NCBI GenBank assembly: GCA_022072095.1
Contig: JAJVIJ010000049.1
Location: forward strand, 1-64,000
DNA: 64,000 bases
DNA from: Rhodocyclaceae bacterium
GTDB taxonomy: Bacteria > Pseudomonadota > Gammaproteobacteria > Burkholderiales > Rhodocyclaceae
Direction of reading: 5' to 3'
Shown here: piece after piece, positions 1 to 9,354 of the stretch
How the letters are laid out: every line of letters begins with the position of its first letter
Position numbering within the stretch: position 1 is the first letter of the stretch
Position numbers and translations under genes: made by a program
Notes under the pieces: model-generated
Told to the model about the DNA's origin: nothing
Databases searched by the model: none
Seen by the model: only the letters and a program-made list of their open reading frames with translations

Positions 1-1083
1 GCCGAGTTTCCGCAAGCCTTGCTGGCGCAACCTTCCAGCATGTCCATTTCGCGCCCGATTGTTTGGAAAACAAGGGATGGCGTACCGCTGCGCGGGATTT
101 CGGAAATGGTCCAAACCGGCATCAAGGGGGAGAAACCGGCAGTCGTTGCTGTAGCGACGGACATCACTCACCACGAACACTTCATGAGTTCGTTTCGCTT
201 CACGCTATGGTCGGTTGTCGTCCTCGCCGCGCTCATTACTGGCCTGCTCGGCTGGATGTCAGCCCGGCGCGGGCTGGCGCCCTTGCATGCGATCAAGCGC
301 GAGGCGGCTGCCATTACGGCGGATCGGCTGCATTCACGATTGCCAACCGATGATATCCCGGTCGAGCTGGTGGATTTGGCCGATACCCTGAACCAGATGC
401 TGACCCGTCTGGAAGATTCGTTTCAGCGCTTGTCTGACTTCTCTTCCGACATCGCCCACGAACTGCGGACTCCCGTCAGCAATCTGCTGACGCAGACCCA
501 GGTCATGCTTTCGCGTGCGAGGTCCATTGACGAATATCAGGATGTTCTCGCCTCCAACGCGGAGGAACTGGAACGCATGGCGAAAATGATCGCGGACATG
601 CTGTTCCTCGCCAAGGCTGACAACGATCTGGTGGTTCCCCATCTCGAAACTGTCGATCTCCGGGTAGAAGCGGAAGGGCTCGCATCCTTTTACGAGGCGG
701 TTGCCGAGGAGAACGGCGTCACCTTGACGGTTGAAGGAAACGCGACTGTGCGTGGCGACCGTTTGATGCTGCGCCGGGCGATGGGCAACTTGCTGTCGAA
801 TGCTTTCGGGCATACCCCCAGAGGGGGGTATGTTCGGGTCCGGATTGGCATAGATGGGGATCAAGTTGCAACGATCCAGGTCGAGAATTCCGGTGAGACA
901 ATCGCGCCGGAACATCTGCCGCGCCTCTTTGACCGGTTCTACCGCACCGATTCTTCCCGAAAACGTCTTGCCGATGGGGTTGGTCTAGGGCTGGCGATTA
1001 CGCGCTCGATCATTCAAGCGCATGGAGGATCCATATCGGTTCAGTCGACCGATGGGGTCACCATATTTGATCTGCAAATCTAG
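1..1083 (+). CDS. Heavy-metal-type sensor histidine kinase (CusS/CopS-like), 5'-truncated by window edge
   Basis: Membrane sensor kinase of a two-component system. The frame is open from base 1, so the N-terminus lies outside the window and 360 codons are visible. In order: end of a periplasmic sensor region, a transmembrane helix (about 205-265, FTLWSVVVLAALITG), a HAMP linker (RRGLAPLHAIK), a HisKA dimerisation helix with the phospho-accepting His in DIAHELRTP (His codon 457-459), and an HATPase_c domain with N box GNLLSNAFGHTP and G box DGVGLGLAI. CusS/CopS-type kinases of this architecture answer periplasmic copper or silver and phosphorylate an OmpR-type regulator, normally encoded just upstream, here out of view. 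The convergent CopK-like gene downstream supports a copper role, but that is inference. Metal specificity cannot be read from the part seen. Confidence 0.9.
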   Translation, partial: AEFPQALLAQPSSMSISRPIVWKTRDGVPLRGISEMVQTGIKGEKPAVVAVATDITHHEHFMSSFRFTLWSVVVLAALITGLLGWMSARRGLAPLHAIKREAAAITADRLHSRLPTDDIPVELVDLADTLNQMLTRLEDSFQRLSDFSSDIAHELRTPVSNLLTQTQVMLSRARSIDEYQDVLASNAEELERMAKMIADMLFLAKADNDLVVPHLETVDLRVEAEGLASFYEAVAEENGVTLTVEGNATVRGDRLMLRRAMGNLLSNAFGHTPRGGYVRVRIGIDGDQVATIQVENSGETIAPEHLPRLFDRFYRTDSSRKRLADGVGLGLAITRSIIQAHGGSISVQSTDGVTIFDLQI

Positions 1084-1338
1084 CCAAAACCGCCTTTGAT
1101 GCAGGCTTCTGGGTTATGGCCTGTGTGTCGAACGCACACAGGACGTTTGTGCATCAGGGGCGCAGCAACAAGTTTTTGCGCGCTCATCGGGACTGCACCC
1201 GACATGTTTGTCAAAGCTTTCGGGCTAGCAGCACCGTACTGCGACAGGAAAAGCGTTCACTGCTTTTTCTCATTACTTCCAAACGGAAGCAGCCCCCAAA
1301 GGAGCCGCCTCAGGTTCAGGATAATCGGGTGATCAACC

Positions 1339-1638
1339 TCAGCCTCCTTCGTGCCCTTGGATTATCAGGGAATTGAGGCGCGCGACTTCGTCACTCTGCG
1401 TTGTGATTTTTCGGCCATCACTGGTCTCTACCACGGCGCCCGGAGACGTGCGAATGGCGCGACCGTACCGGTCTTCCATGGCCATTTTTCCGTCCTTGAA
1501 GATGTAGAGCGTCGAACCGTCTTTTAGGTCAATAATCTGTTTCGCTTCGGCTCTGGCGGCATCATGGGCAAACGCGCTCGTTGCGCCTGCGGAGCTCAGA
1601 ACGGCAATCAGGGCCAGTTTGGCAAGCTTGGTTTTCAT
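1339..1638 (-). CDS. copK: CopK-like periplasmic protein
   Basis: Small exported protein of 99 residues resembling CopK of Cupriavidus metallidurans, a periplasmic copper-binding protein of copper-resistance loci. A Sec signal peptide (MKTKLAKLALIAVLSSAGA...) ends at about Ala24, leaving a ~75-residue mature chain. The family signature is kept: LKDGSTLYIFKDGKMAME in the middle, ETSDGRKI, and a GHEGG C-terminus. A strong AAGGAGT ribosome site (1644-1650 on the complement) supports the start. It is transcribed towards the sensor kinase at 1-1083. Oddity: compared with remembered CopK, the Met residues of the Cu(I) site after the KMAM motif are replaced (see findings), while the His near the C-terminus remains. 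It may therefore bind copper differently or not at all. Family call good, ligand function uncertain. Confidence 0.85.
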   Translation of the reverse strand: MKTKLAKLALIAVLSSAGATSAFAHDAARAEAKQIIDLKDGSTLYIFKDGKMAMEDRYGRAIRTSPGAVVETSDGRKITTQSDEVARLNSLIIQGHEGG

Positions 1639-2212
1639 GGTTTACTCCTTGTGAGATGGGTTGATTCCATCGGGGACATCTCGTCCGACGGTGTTGCCAT
1701 CTTAGGAGTCGCATACCAACAGGAAGGTGACCAGGAAATTACGTTTCAGTCAGCACTCTATTGACGATGAGGTTTTGTAGAGGTGGCTGAATGAATCGCC
1801 GTTGAATGGCAGCAGACCTCATTGCTGACAGATTGAGATCGCAGGTTCAAGGTCAGCGCCGGCCGATTTGTGTGAGGTGGCCCGACGGCGGGTTACAAAG
1901 TTCTGCGCTCGTTCATTTAGCCGGACGAAGAGATCCCTGAAGGCTCATACAGTGCAAGTCTATTCCCCGGTCGCATCTGCCTACCAGTTGCCAACCACAA
2001 CCGACCGCCTCAAAACCCGCACCAATACAGGAAGCGGCCTTGCGCGCGCTCGCGAGGCCACCAGATAACAACGGAGAATAGAGAGGCCGTGAAGGGCCAA
2101 AAGTGCGGAAATGTGGGAGGCACCGCTCGCGAGGCAAATCCGCGAAGGGCCGCCAGCACTGGCGCGGCGGGCGGGCGTAAAAAAGCCCGAAACCAGTTCG
2201 GGCTTTTGGAAT
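1639..2212. other. Intergenic region without a recognisable gene
   Basis: About 570 bases between the CopK-like gene and tRNA-Phe. Short open frames exist on both strands, but none shows a family signature or a ribosome site. The right end holds the tRNA terminator hairpin. The region just right of 1639 must carry the copK promoter on the complement. I could not fix a convincing -35/-10 pair or a CopR/CusR box there. Confidence 0.6.
2181..2207 (-). terminator. Rho-independent terminator of tRNA-Phe
   Basis: An 11-bp perfect inverted repeat (2181-2191 with 2197-2207, loop of 5) read on the minus strand as AAAAGCCCGAA, loop, TTCGGGCTTTT, followed by further T residues. It starts 5 bases beyond the tRNA CCA end. 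Confidence 0.9.
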
Positions 2213-2288
<76 letters not shown>

Positions 2289-2350
2289 GTTATGCATCCG
2301 TGCTGCATGCCCGAGGTATTTCAACCCGACCCGTCTGACGGAAGCGGCGG

Positions 2351-2379
2351 ATTATAGCCGCGCCGCCGGTACTGCGCAA
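2351..2379 (-). promoter_or_regulatory. Probable sigma-70 promoter of tRNA-Phe
   Basis: Read on the minus strand: TTGCGC at 2374-2379, a 17-base spacer, and a perfect TATAAT at 2351-2356, about 62 bases upstream of the tRNA 5' end. The spacing is ideal and the -10 is consensus. The -35 matches only in its TTG. Confidence 0.6.
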
Positions 2380-2470
2380 AGACTGCCGCGGATGGTGCCG
2401 TTGCCCTTGGCCGGTCGCATCCCGTAGACTCGGACCGTCGCCTGTTCGCCAGCCCTCCCGGAGATTCACC

Positions 2471-5400
2471 GTGACCGATTTGTCCGTCAGCCAGCAGCTC
2501 ATGCCTTCCCAGACGCGCCAGCGGTTTCGTTTTGTCACCGCCGCGGCGTTGTTCGATGGCCATGATGCCTCGATCAACATCATGCGCCGGATGCTCCAGG
2601 CTGCCGGGGCAGAGGTCATCCACCTCGGCCATAACCGCTCGGTGGACGAGATCGTCAGTGCGGCCTTGCAGGAGGATGCGAACGCGATCGCGGTGTCGTC
2701 CTACCAAGGCGGACACATGGAATATTTTCGCTACATGGTCGACCTCCTGCGCAGCCGCGGCGGAGGGCACATCCGGGTGTTCGGCGGTGGCGGCGGCGTG
2801 ATCATCGCGGAAGAAATCCGCGCCTTGCAGGCGGATGGCGTGGAGCGCATCTACTCGCCCGCGGACGGCCAGCAGCTGGGGCTGCAAGGCATGATCGGCG
2901 ACATGCTCGCGCGCTGTGACGCGGCGCGTGACACGCCCTTGCCACCGCCTTCCGAGTCATTGCCGTCGGCGCTGGCTGCGGGTGACCGGGTCGTGCTGGC
3001 GCGTGTGCTGTCGGCGATCGAGAACGGCCGTTACCCGGCGGGCTGCATGGCGGAGCTGGTGGAGCGCGCCCGTACGCTGCGCGTGCCGACGCTGGGTGTC
3101 ACCGGGACCGGCGGGTCGGGGAAAAGCTCGCTGACCGACGAGCTGGTGCGGCGTTTCCGACTGGACCAGGACAATCGCCTGAGGATCGCTCTGATCGCCG
3201 TGGACCCGTCCCGACGCAAGTCGGGCGGTGCGTTGCTCGGCGATCGCATCCGCATGAACGCGATCCATCATCCGAACATTTACATGCGTTCGCTCGCGAC
3301 GCGTGCCGCGGGCAGCGAGATCGCGGCCGCGTTGCCCGAGGTGATCGCCGCCTGCAAGCTGGCCGGCTTCGACCTCGTCATCGTCGAAACCTCGGGCATC
3401 GGCCAGGGCGATGCCGCGATCGTTCCGCACGTGGATCGCTCGCTCTATGTCATGACTCCGGAATTCGGCGCCGCCAGTCAGCTGGAGAAGATCGACATGC
3501 TCGATTTCGCCGATTTCGTCGCCATCAACAAGTTCGATCGCAAGGGCGCCGAGGATGCCTTGCGCGACGTATGCAAGCAGGTGCAGCGCAATCGCGAACG
3601 CTTCGACCGCCCGCCGGAAACGATGCCGGTATTCGGCACCATCGCCGCTCGCTTCAATGACGACGGCGTGACGGCGCTGTATCAGGCGATATGGCCCGAT
3701 CTGGTCGATCTGGGTCTGCCCGACCATGCACACAGCCTGCCCGAGACCGGCGTGCGCCACTCCAGCCAGGCCCATGCCATCGTCCCCGCCCAGCGGGGCC
3801 GCTATCTCGCCGAAATCGCCGAGGCCGTGCGTGGCTATCACCGCCATGCACGTACGCAGGCGCGCAGCGCGCGCGAGCATCAGCAATTGCGCGCCAGTCG
3901 CACGATGCTGGAGCATGCGCGGCCGGCTGCTGACGCCCTTGCGGCGCTGGATGCGCTGATTGCCGAGCGCGCGGCGCGGCTCGATGCCGAGTCGCGCGCA
4001 CTGTTGGCCGACTGGCCGCATACGGTCGCGGCCTACCAGGGCGACGAGATGGTCGTCGGCGCACGTGGTGGCGAGACGCGGACGGCGCTCGTCGTCACGA
4101 CGCTGTCGGGCACCCCTATCCCGCGCGTCTGTCTGCCGCGATATGAGGATGAAGGCGAATTGCTGGCCTGGCTGCTGCGCGAGAATCTTCCCGGGCGATT
4201 CCCCTATACGGCCGGCGTGTTTCCGTTCAAGCGCGACAACGAGGATCCGACACGCATGTTCGCCGGCGAGGGCGATCCGGCGCGCACCAACCGTCGCTTC
4301 CACAAGCTTTCCGAGGGCATGCCTGCCAAGCGCCTGTCCACCGCTTTCGATTCGGTGACGCTGTACGGCTGCGATCCGGACGAGCGCCCGGATATCTACG
4401 GCAAGGTCGGCAACTCCGGCGTGTCGGTGGCGACGCTGGACGACATGCGCAGCCTGTATGAGGGCTTCGATCTGTGTGCGCCCAGCACATCGGTATCGAT
4501 GACCATCAACGGTCCGGCGCCGACCATCCTGGCGATGTTTTTCAACACCGCCATCGACCAGCAGTGCGAGCGCTTCAGCGCCGAGCATGGCCGTGTACCC
4601 ACCGCCGAGGAGCTCGAGCGGCTGCGTGCCGACACGCTCACGCGCGTGCGCGGCACCGTCCAGGCCGACATCCTGAAGGAGGACCAGGGCCAGAACACCT
4701 GCATCTTTTCGACCGAGTTTTCGTTGAAGATGATGGGCGACATCCAGGAGTATTTCGTGCGCCACAACGTGCGCAATTTCTATTCCGTGTCGATCTCCGG
4801 CTACCACATCGCCGAGGCTGGCGCCAACCCGATCACGCAGCTCGCATTCACGCTGGCCAACGGCTTCACGTATGTCGAGGCCTATCTCGCGCGCGGCATG
4901 GCGATCGATGATTTCGCGCCCAATCTTTCGTTCTTCTTCAGCAACGGCATGGACCCGGAATATGCGGTTCTTGGGCGCGTGGCGCGGCGGATCTGGGCCG
5001 TGGCGATGAGACACAAGTACGGGGGCAACGAGCGCAGCCAGAAGCTCAAGTATCACGTCCAGACTTCCGGGCGCAGCCTGCATGCCCAGGAAATGGCGTT
5101 CAACGACATCCGCACCACGCTGCAGGCGCTGATCGCGCTCTACGACAACTGCAACTCGCTGCACACCAATGCCTATGACGAAGCCATCACCACGCCGACC
5201 GAGGAATCGGTGCGGCGGGCGATGGCCATCCAGCTGATCATCAACCGCGAGTGGGGGATCTCGAAGAACGAGAATCCGAATCAGGGCAGTTTCATCATCG
5301 ATGAACTGACCGATCTGGTGGAAGAGGCCGTACTCAAGGAGTTCGAGGCGATCAGCAGCCGCGGCGGCGTGCTGGGCGCGATGGAAACCGGCTATCAGCG

Positions 5401-5749
5401 CGGCAAGATCCAGGACGAATCGATGTTCTACGAGCTCAAGAAACATGACGGCTCGCTGCCCATCATCGGCGTGAACACCTTCCGCAATCCGCATGGTGAT
5501 GCGCCACCCGAGCACATGGAGCTCGCGCGTTCGACCGAGGAGGAAAAGCGCGCGCAGCTCGCGCGGCTGGCCGATTTCCATGCCCGAAATGCGACGGCTG
5601 CTCCGGCAATGCTCGCGCGCCTGAAGCAGGCCGTGATCCGCAACGAAAACGTTTTTGCCGTGTTGATGGATGCCGTGCGCGTATGTTCGCTTGGCCAGAT
5701 CAGCTCGGCTTTCTTCGAGGTTGGCGGCCAGTACCGCCGCAATATGTAA
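2471..5749 (+). CDS. icmF: Fused isobutyryl-CoA mutase IcmF
   Basis: Adenosylcobalamin-dependent mutase of 1092 residues that interconverts isobutyryl-CoA and n-butyryl-CoA, with its own G-protein chaperone built in. Order of domains: N-terminal B12-binding domain with FDGHDAS (base-off ligand His31), a central MeaB-like GTPase with P-loop GTGGSGKSS (Lys218), then the substrate-binding TIM-barrel mutase region. Substrate residues match the isobutyryl type: Phe597 (in MFAGEG) where methylmalonyl-CoA mutase has Tyr, and Gln741 (in GQNTC) where it has Arg. GTG start with GGAG 8 bases upstream. The hydroxybutyryl-CoA dehydrogenase gene follows 58 bases later, which fits butyrate or branched-chain acyl-CoA use. 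No cobalamin riboswitch was recognised upstream. Pivalyl-CoA activity cannot be excluded from sequence. Confidence 0.95.
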   Translation: MTDLSVSQQLMPSQTRQRFRFVTAAALFDGHDASINIMRRMLQAAGAEVIHLGHNRSVDEIVSAALQEDANAIAVSSYQGGHMEYFRYMVDLLRSRGGGHIRVFGGGGGVIIAEEIRALQADGVERIYSPADGQQLGLQGMIGDMLARCDAARDTPLPPPSESLPSALAAGDRVVLARVLSAIENGRYPAGCMAELVERARTLRVPTLGVTGTGGSGKSSLTDELVRRFRLDQDNRLRIALIAVDPSRRKSGGALLGDRIRMNAIHHPNIYMRSLATRAAGSEIAAALPEVIAACKLAGFDLVIVETSGIGQGDAAIVPHVDRSLYVMTPEFGAASQLEKIDMLDFADFVAINKFDRKGAEDALRDVCKQVQRNRERFDRPPETMPVFGTIAARFNDDGVTALYQAIWPDLVDLGLPDHAHSLPETGVRHSSQAHAIVPAQRGRYLAEIAEAVRGYHRHARTQARSAREHQQLRASRTMLEHARPAADALAALDALIAERAARLDAESRALLADWPHTVAAYQGDEMVVGARGGETRTALVVTTLSGTPIPRVCLPRYEDEGELLAWLLRENLPGRFPYTAGVFPFKRDNEDPTRMFAGEGDPARTNRRFHKLSEGMPAKRLSTAFDSVTLYGCDPDERPDIYGKVGNSGVSVATLDDMRSLYEGFDLCAPSTSVSMTINGPAPTILAMFFNTAIDQQCERFSAEHGRVPTAEELERLRADTLTRVRGTVQADILKEDQGQNTCIFSTEFSLKMMGDIQEYFVRHNVRNFYSVSISGYHIAEAGANPITQLAFTLANGFTYVEAYLARGMAIDDFAPNLSFFFSNGMDPEYAVLGRVARRIWAVAMRHKYGGNERSQKLKYHVQTSGRSLHAQEMAFNDIRTTLQALIALYDNCNSLHTNAYDEAITTPTEESVRRAMAIQLIINREWGISKNENPNQGSFIIDELTDLVEEAVLKEFEAISSRGGVLGAMETGYQRGKIQDESMFYELKKHDGSLPIIGVNTFRNPHGDAPPEHMELARSTEEEKRAQLARLADFHARNATAAPAMLARLKQAVIRNENVFAVLMDAVRVCSLGQISSAFFEVGGQYRRNM

Positions 5750-5807
5750 GCGTCACCAATGTCGAGACCGACCGGGCGTCACGCCCGCACCTGAACGAGG
5801 AGCAGCA

Positions 5808-6659
5808 ATGGTTATCAACACGATCGGCGTCGTCGGCGCCGGCACCATGGGATCGGGCATCGCCCAGGTGGCTGCGCAGAGCGGCCTGCAGGTGACGATG
5901 GTCGATGTCGCGCCTGCCGCGCTGGAACGTGCCCACAAGAGCATCGTGTCCAGCCTGGACCGGCTGGTCGCGAAGGACAAGCTGGATGCGGCCGGCCGCG
6001 CGCAGGCGCTGGCGCGCATCGCCACGGCCAACGAGCTCGCCGCCTTGCGCTCGGCGGACCTCGTCATCGAGGCCGCCACGGAAAACCTGGACATCAAGCT
6101 CAAGATCCTGCGCGAGTTGGATGCGCTGTTGACGCCGGAGGCGCTGATCGCCAGCAACACCTCGTCCCTGTCGATCACGGTCCTGGCCGCGGTGATACAG
6201 CGTCCGGAGCGGTTCATCGGCATGCATTTCTTCAACCCGGTGCCGGTGATGGGCCTGATCGAGCTGATCCGCGGCCTGCAAACCGCCGATGCCACGCATG
6301 CCGCGGTCGAGGCGCTGGCGCGCCGGCTCGGCAAGACGCCGATTTCGGTGCGCAATGCGCCGGGCTTCGTCGTCAACCGCATCCTGTGCCCGATGATCAA
6401 CGAGGCCGTGTTCGCGTTGCAGGAGGGGCTGGCCAGCGCCGAGGACATCGACGCTGGCATGCGACTGGGTGCGAACCATCCCATTGGGCCGCTTGCGCTC
6501 GCCGACATGATCGGCATCGACGTACTGCTCGCGGTGATGGACGTGCTCTATGAGGGATTTCGTGACCCGAAATATCGGCCACCCACGCTGCTCAGGGAGA
6601 TGGTGGCCGCAGGCTTGCTGGGGCGCAAGTCGGGGCGCGGGTTCTTCAGCTACCGCTGA
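5808..6659 (+). CDS. 3-hydroxybutyryl-CoA dehydrogenase
   Basis: NAD(P)-dependent oxidation of 3-hydroxybutyryl-CoA to acetoacetyl-CoA, in butyrate or PHB-linked beta-oxidation. The 283-residue length is typical of the monofunctional HBD/PaaH family. The N-terminus carries the dinucleotide-binding motif GVVGAGTMGSGIA. Further on are SNTSSLSIT, the catalytic His region GMHFFNPVPVMGLIE, and the C-terminal dimerisation half (RNAPGFVVNRIL, GANHPIGPLALAD). Start ATG is preceded by GAGGAG at a good distance; a longer open frame upstream runs into icmF and has no support. It lies directly downstream of icmF, probably in one transcript, so the n-butyryl-CoA made by IcmF could be oxidised further through it. 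Confidence 0.93.
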   Translation: MVINTIGVVGAGTMGSGIAQVAAQSGLQVTMVDVAPAALERAHKSIVSSLDRLVAKDKLDAAGRAQALARIATANELAALRSADLVIEAATENLDIKLKILRELDALLTPEALIASNTSSLSITVLAAVIQRPERFIGMHFFNPVPVMGLIELIRGLQTADATHAAVEALARRLGKTPISVRNAPGFVVNRILCPMINEAVFALQEGLASAEDIDAGMRLGANHPIGPLALADMIGIDVLLAVMDVLYEGFRDPKYRPPTLLREMVAAGLLGRKSGRGFFSYR

Positions 6660-6674
6660 GCCGGGGCCGTCCGG

Positions 6675-8195
6675 TCAACTGGAGCAGCTTACCGTGATGC
6701 CGGCCGCCCAGTCGGGTGGCTCGGTGCTGTAACGTGTGTATTCGGGTAGCTCGTCGTAAGGGTGTGTGACGGCGTCGAGCACCGCCGCCAGTTCGGTGCC
6801 ATCGCCGGCCACGGTCCGGCGGATGGCGGCCTCCGCCATCCAGTTGCGCAGCACATACTTGGGGTTGACCTCACGCTGCCGCGCCTGCCGCTCGGCGTCG
6901 TCCGAGCCCTCGCGCCGCAGCCGGGCGCGCCAGCGCGCGAGCCAGGCGTCGGCTTCGCCGCGGTCGAAAAACAGGTCGCGCAGCGGCGCATCCTCTTGCG
7001 CCGCCGCTACCGTGCCACCGGTGCCGCGCACATGACACAGCGCGCGGAAAAAGCGCGGATAGTCGACGCGCTGCCGGGCAAGCAAGCCCAGCGTCGCGTC
7101 GATGAACGCTTCATCCTCGTCCTCGGGGCAGGCCAGACCGAGCTTGGCGCGCATCAGCCGCAAATAGGTGTCGGTGAAGACCGCCGGATAGAGTTCGTCC
7201 ACAATGCCCTGGGCGACGTCGGGCGCGCCGATCAAGGGCAACAACGCGCCTGCGAGCGCCAGCAGATTCCAGTGACCGATCTGCGGTTGGGCGTCGAAGG
7301 CATAGCGTCCCTCATGGTCGGAGTGATTGCAGACGTGACCCGGGTCATAGGCTTCCATGAAGCCGAACGGACCGTAATCGAGCGTCAGGCCCAGGATCGA
7401 CATGTTGTCGGTGTTCATCACGCCGTGCATGAAGCCCACCGCCTGCCAGTGTGCGATCAGTGCAGCCGTCCGTCGGACGACATCGGCGAGCAAGGCCTCG
7501 ACCGGCCGCGGCGTGTCGCGCAGTTCGGGGCGGTCATGGTCGATCACGAACGCGACGAGCTCGCGCAGCGCATCGGGCCGTGCGCGCGCGGCCCAGTGCT
7601 GAAACGAGCCGAAACGCAGAAAACTGGGCGCCAGCCGGGTCACGACCGCGGCCGTTTCGACGGTCTCGCGCACGACCGGCGCATCCGAACCGATGACGCA
7701 CAGCGCACGCGTGGTGGGCACGCCCAGCGCCGCCATCGCCTCCGAGCAGAGAAACTCCCGAATCGACGAGCGCAGCACGGCGCGGCCGTCGGCAAAGCGC
7801 GAATAGGGTGTCTTGCCGGCACCCTTGAGCTGGATTTCCAGATAGCCGCCGTCGGCGGTGTGCACGCCACCCAATAGGTGGGCGCGGCCGTCGCCGAGCT
7901 GCCCCGCCCAGACCCCGAATTGATGACCCGAATACACGGCCGCCAGAGGTTCGGAGCCCGGCAGCAGGCGATTGCCGGCAAAGCTTTCGACGAAGGCCTC
8001 GCTCGCCAGTGTCGCCGGCTCCAGCCCGAGCAAGGCTGCGGCCGACGCGCTCGTGGCGACGAGATAGGGTGCGGGCAAGGGCTCGGGCGCGAGCCGCGTA
8101 TGAAAATGCGGCGGCAAGCGCGCGTAGCGGTTGTCGAAGGGCAACTCATCGAGCCGGCGGCATGCGGAACGTGGGCCGGATTGCGAGGGGTTCAT
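6675..8195 (-). CDS. selO: SelO / YdiU family protein adenylyltransferase
   Basis: Pseudokinase-fold enzyme that transfers AMP from ATP to Ser/Thr/Tyr of target proteins (AMPylation), linked to redox stress responses in the family. 506 residues against 478 in E. coli. Seen: N-terminal LDELPFDNRYARLP, the conserved YSGHQFGVWAGQLGDGRA block, the glycine-rich LKGAGKTPYSRFADGRAVL region, GVMNTDNMSILGLTLDYGPFGFM (metal and catalytic Asn/Asp), and a C-terminus ending in SCSS, where animal SelO has selenocysteine at the Cys position. ATG at 8195 has AAGGA upstream; a longer frame to 8249 lacks this. It converges with the 3-hydroxybutyryl-CoA dehydrogenase gene, only 15 bases away. Confidence 0.96.
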   Translation of the reverse strand: MNPSQSGPRSACRRLDELPFDNRYARLPPHFHTRLAPEPLPAPYLVATSASAAALLGLEPATLASEAFVESFAGNRLLPGSEPLAAVYSGHQFGVWAGQLGDGRAHLLGGVHTADGGYLEIQLKGAGKTPYSRFADGRAVLRSSIREFLCSEAMAALGVPTTRALCVIGSDAPVVRETVETAAVVTRLAPSFLRFGSFQHWAARARPDALRELVAFVIDHDRPELRDTPRPVEALLADVVRRTAALIAHWQAVGFMHGVMNTDNMSILGLTLDYGPFGFMEAYDPGHVCNHSDHEGRYAFDAQPQIGHWNLLALAGALLPLIGAPDVAQGIVDELYPAVFTDTYLRLMRAKLGLACPEDEDEAFIDATLGLLARQRVDYPRFFRALCHVRGTGGTVAAAQEDAPLRDLFFDRGEADAWLARWRARLRREGSDDAERQARQREVNPKYVLRNWMAEAAIRRTVAGDGTELAAVLDAVTHPYDELPEYTRYSTEPPDWAAGITVSCSS

Positions 8196-8255
8196 GGCAG
8201 GCAGTCCTTCATCGTGTGCGAACGGGCGGGTCGGGCCACCCGTGCGCACACCTCG

Positions 8256-8690
8256 TCATCGGGTGACGTCCGGCGCGGGCGGGGTGACGTCCCGTTGATG
8301 ATGCCACTTCATCTCGCCGATCCGGACGATGACGTAGGCGATGAGTGCGAACACGAAGAAAACCAACAGCATCCAGGCTATGCCCTGCAGCGTTTCGATG
8401 ACCGTGCGGTACAGCTCGAGAATCCACCGTTCCTGAGTCAGCTCGACGATCTGTGCATCTTTCTGCCATCGTTGCGGCGTGATGTACTTTTCCAGTTCAT
8501 AAATCCGTACACCTGCCGAGATGCCGACGACGACGATGGCGAACTTCAGGTACTTGAGCCAGGCGGCGCTGATGTCGTCCGCGATGATGCGACGGAGAAT
8601 GCGGTCGATCGGACTGGAAAACGCGCGCGCGACGACGAGCGAGACCGCCGAGGCAAGCAAGAGCGCAACAAGCAGCAGAGTGAGAAACAT
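8256..8690 (-). CDS. Small three-helix membrane protein, function unknown
   Basis: 144-residue protein I do not recognise as a named family. A hydrophobic N-terminal helix (FLTLLLVALLLASAVSLVV) is followed by an amphipathic stretch, a second helix (LKYLKFAIVVVGISAGV), a charged soluble segment, and a third helix near the C-terminus (GIAWMLLVFFVFALIAYVIV). The C-terminal tail is hydrophilic. The start at 8690 has AGGGAG seven bases upstream. The frame continues much further to the right, but that extension is antisense to soxY and has low-complexity shadow character. It lies between selO and the divergent soxYZ pair. No catalytic motif is visible. Confidence 0.7.
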   Translation of the reverse strand: MFLTLLLVALLLASAVSLVVARAFSSPIDRILRRIIADDISAAWLKYLKFAIVVVGISAGVRIYELEKYITPQRWQKDAQIVELTQERWILELYRTVIETLQGIAWMLLVFFVFALIAYVIVRIGEMKWHHQRDVTPPAPDVTR

Positions 8691-8813
8691 CACCGCTCCC
8701 TGGGCCGTTGGAAGGACGAATGATGCAGGATTTTTTCGTCGCGGAGCAGCACCCCGCGTCATGAGCCGACGCGACCCATGGGCGATGGTGCATTCTCGGC
8801 TATCCTTGCGCGG

Positions 8814-9317
8814 ATGATTCCGACACCTCCAACGACACCTCCAGCTATTGCCAAGCGAACGGCGCGTCGGGCGCTGTTGCGCGACGGCCTGCATGTGCTC
8901 GGCCTGATGGCGCTGGCCGGCTGGTTCGGTCCGGCGCTGGCGCAGTCGGCGCGACCGTGGAACCGCGCCGCATTCGAGGCACAGAGTCTGAACGAGGTGG
9001 TCCGATTGCTGGGAGGCGCGCCACCCGTTGCCAGCGGCGCGATCCAGATCCGCGCCGCGGACATCGCCGAAAACGCCGCGCAGTTTCCGGTGACGCTGAG
9101 TTCGGGCTTGCCCGACACCGACGAGATCGCGCTGCTGGTGGAGAAGAATCCCAACCTGCTCGCGGCCCACTTCCTGATCCCGCCGGGCACCGAGCCGGAG
9201 ATCGCGACGCGCATCAAACTCGCGCAGGCCGGACCGATCTTTGCCGTGGTGCGTGCGGGCGGCCGGTATTACTTCGCCCGGCGCGAGATTCAGGTGACCC
9301 AGGGCGGATGCGGCTGA
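8814..9317 (+). CDS. soxY: SoxY thiosulfate-oxidation carrier subunit
   Basis: Periplasmic sulfur carrier. In the Sox cycle the sulfur substrate is attached to a Cys near the C-terminus, on a swinging GGCG arm, and passed between SoxXA, SoxB and SoxCD. This 167-residue protein ends exactly in GGCG (Cys166). It has a twin-arginine-like leader (ARRALLRDGLHVLGLMALAG, Arg18-Arg19) with a likely cut after ALA43, as expected for Tat export. The middle (ENAAQFPVTLSSGLPDTDEI and KNPNLLAAHFLIP) matches the immunoglobulin-like SoxY fold. The start was chosen so that the RR motif sits near residue 18; an ATG at 8778 is also possible. soxZ follows after 37 bases. No other sox gene is in the window. Confidence 0.93.
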   Translation: MIPTPPTTPPAIAKRTARRALLRDGLHVLGLMALAGWFGPALAQSARPWNRAAFEAQSLNEVVRLLGGAPPVASGAIQIRAADIAENAAQFPVTLSSGLPDTDEIALLVEKNPNLLAAHFLIPPGTEPEIATRIKLAQAGPIFAVVRAGGRYYFARREIQVTQGGCG

Positions 9318-9354
9318 TCGTTTCGACGACCGCGAAGCCTCAGCGAGTGATGCC

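Noticed and set aside
2289..2470. Cobalamin riboswitch upstream of icmF
   Set aside because: The 180-base gap shows none of the B12-box sequence I would recognise and is mostly taken up by the divergent tRNA promoter. The gap upstream of mcm (26228-26356) is also too short for one.
2957..5581. An 874-codon open frame antisense to icmF
   Set aside because: It lies entirely in the complement of a clear enzyme gene. Long antisense frames are expected in GC-rich coding sequence, and the protein shows Arg/Gly/His/Leu-rich shadow composition without any family motif.
6675..8195. Selenocysteine in SelO
   Set aside because: The C-terminal position that is selenocysteine in animals is a plain Cys codon here (SCSS end). 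No in-frame TGA or SECIS was seen.
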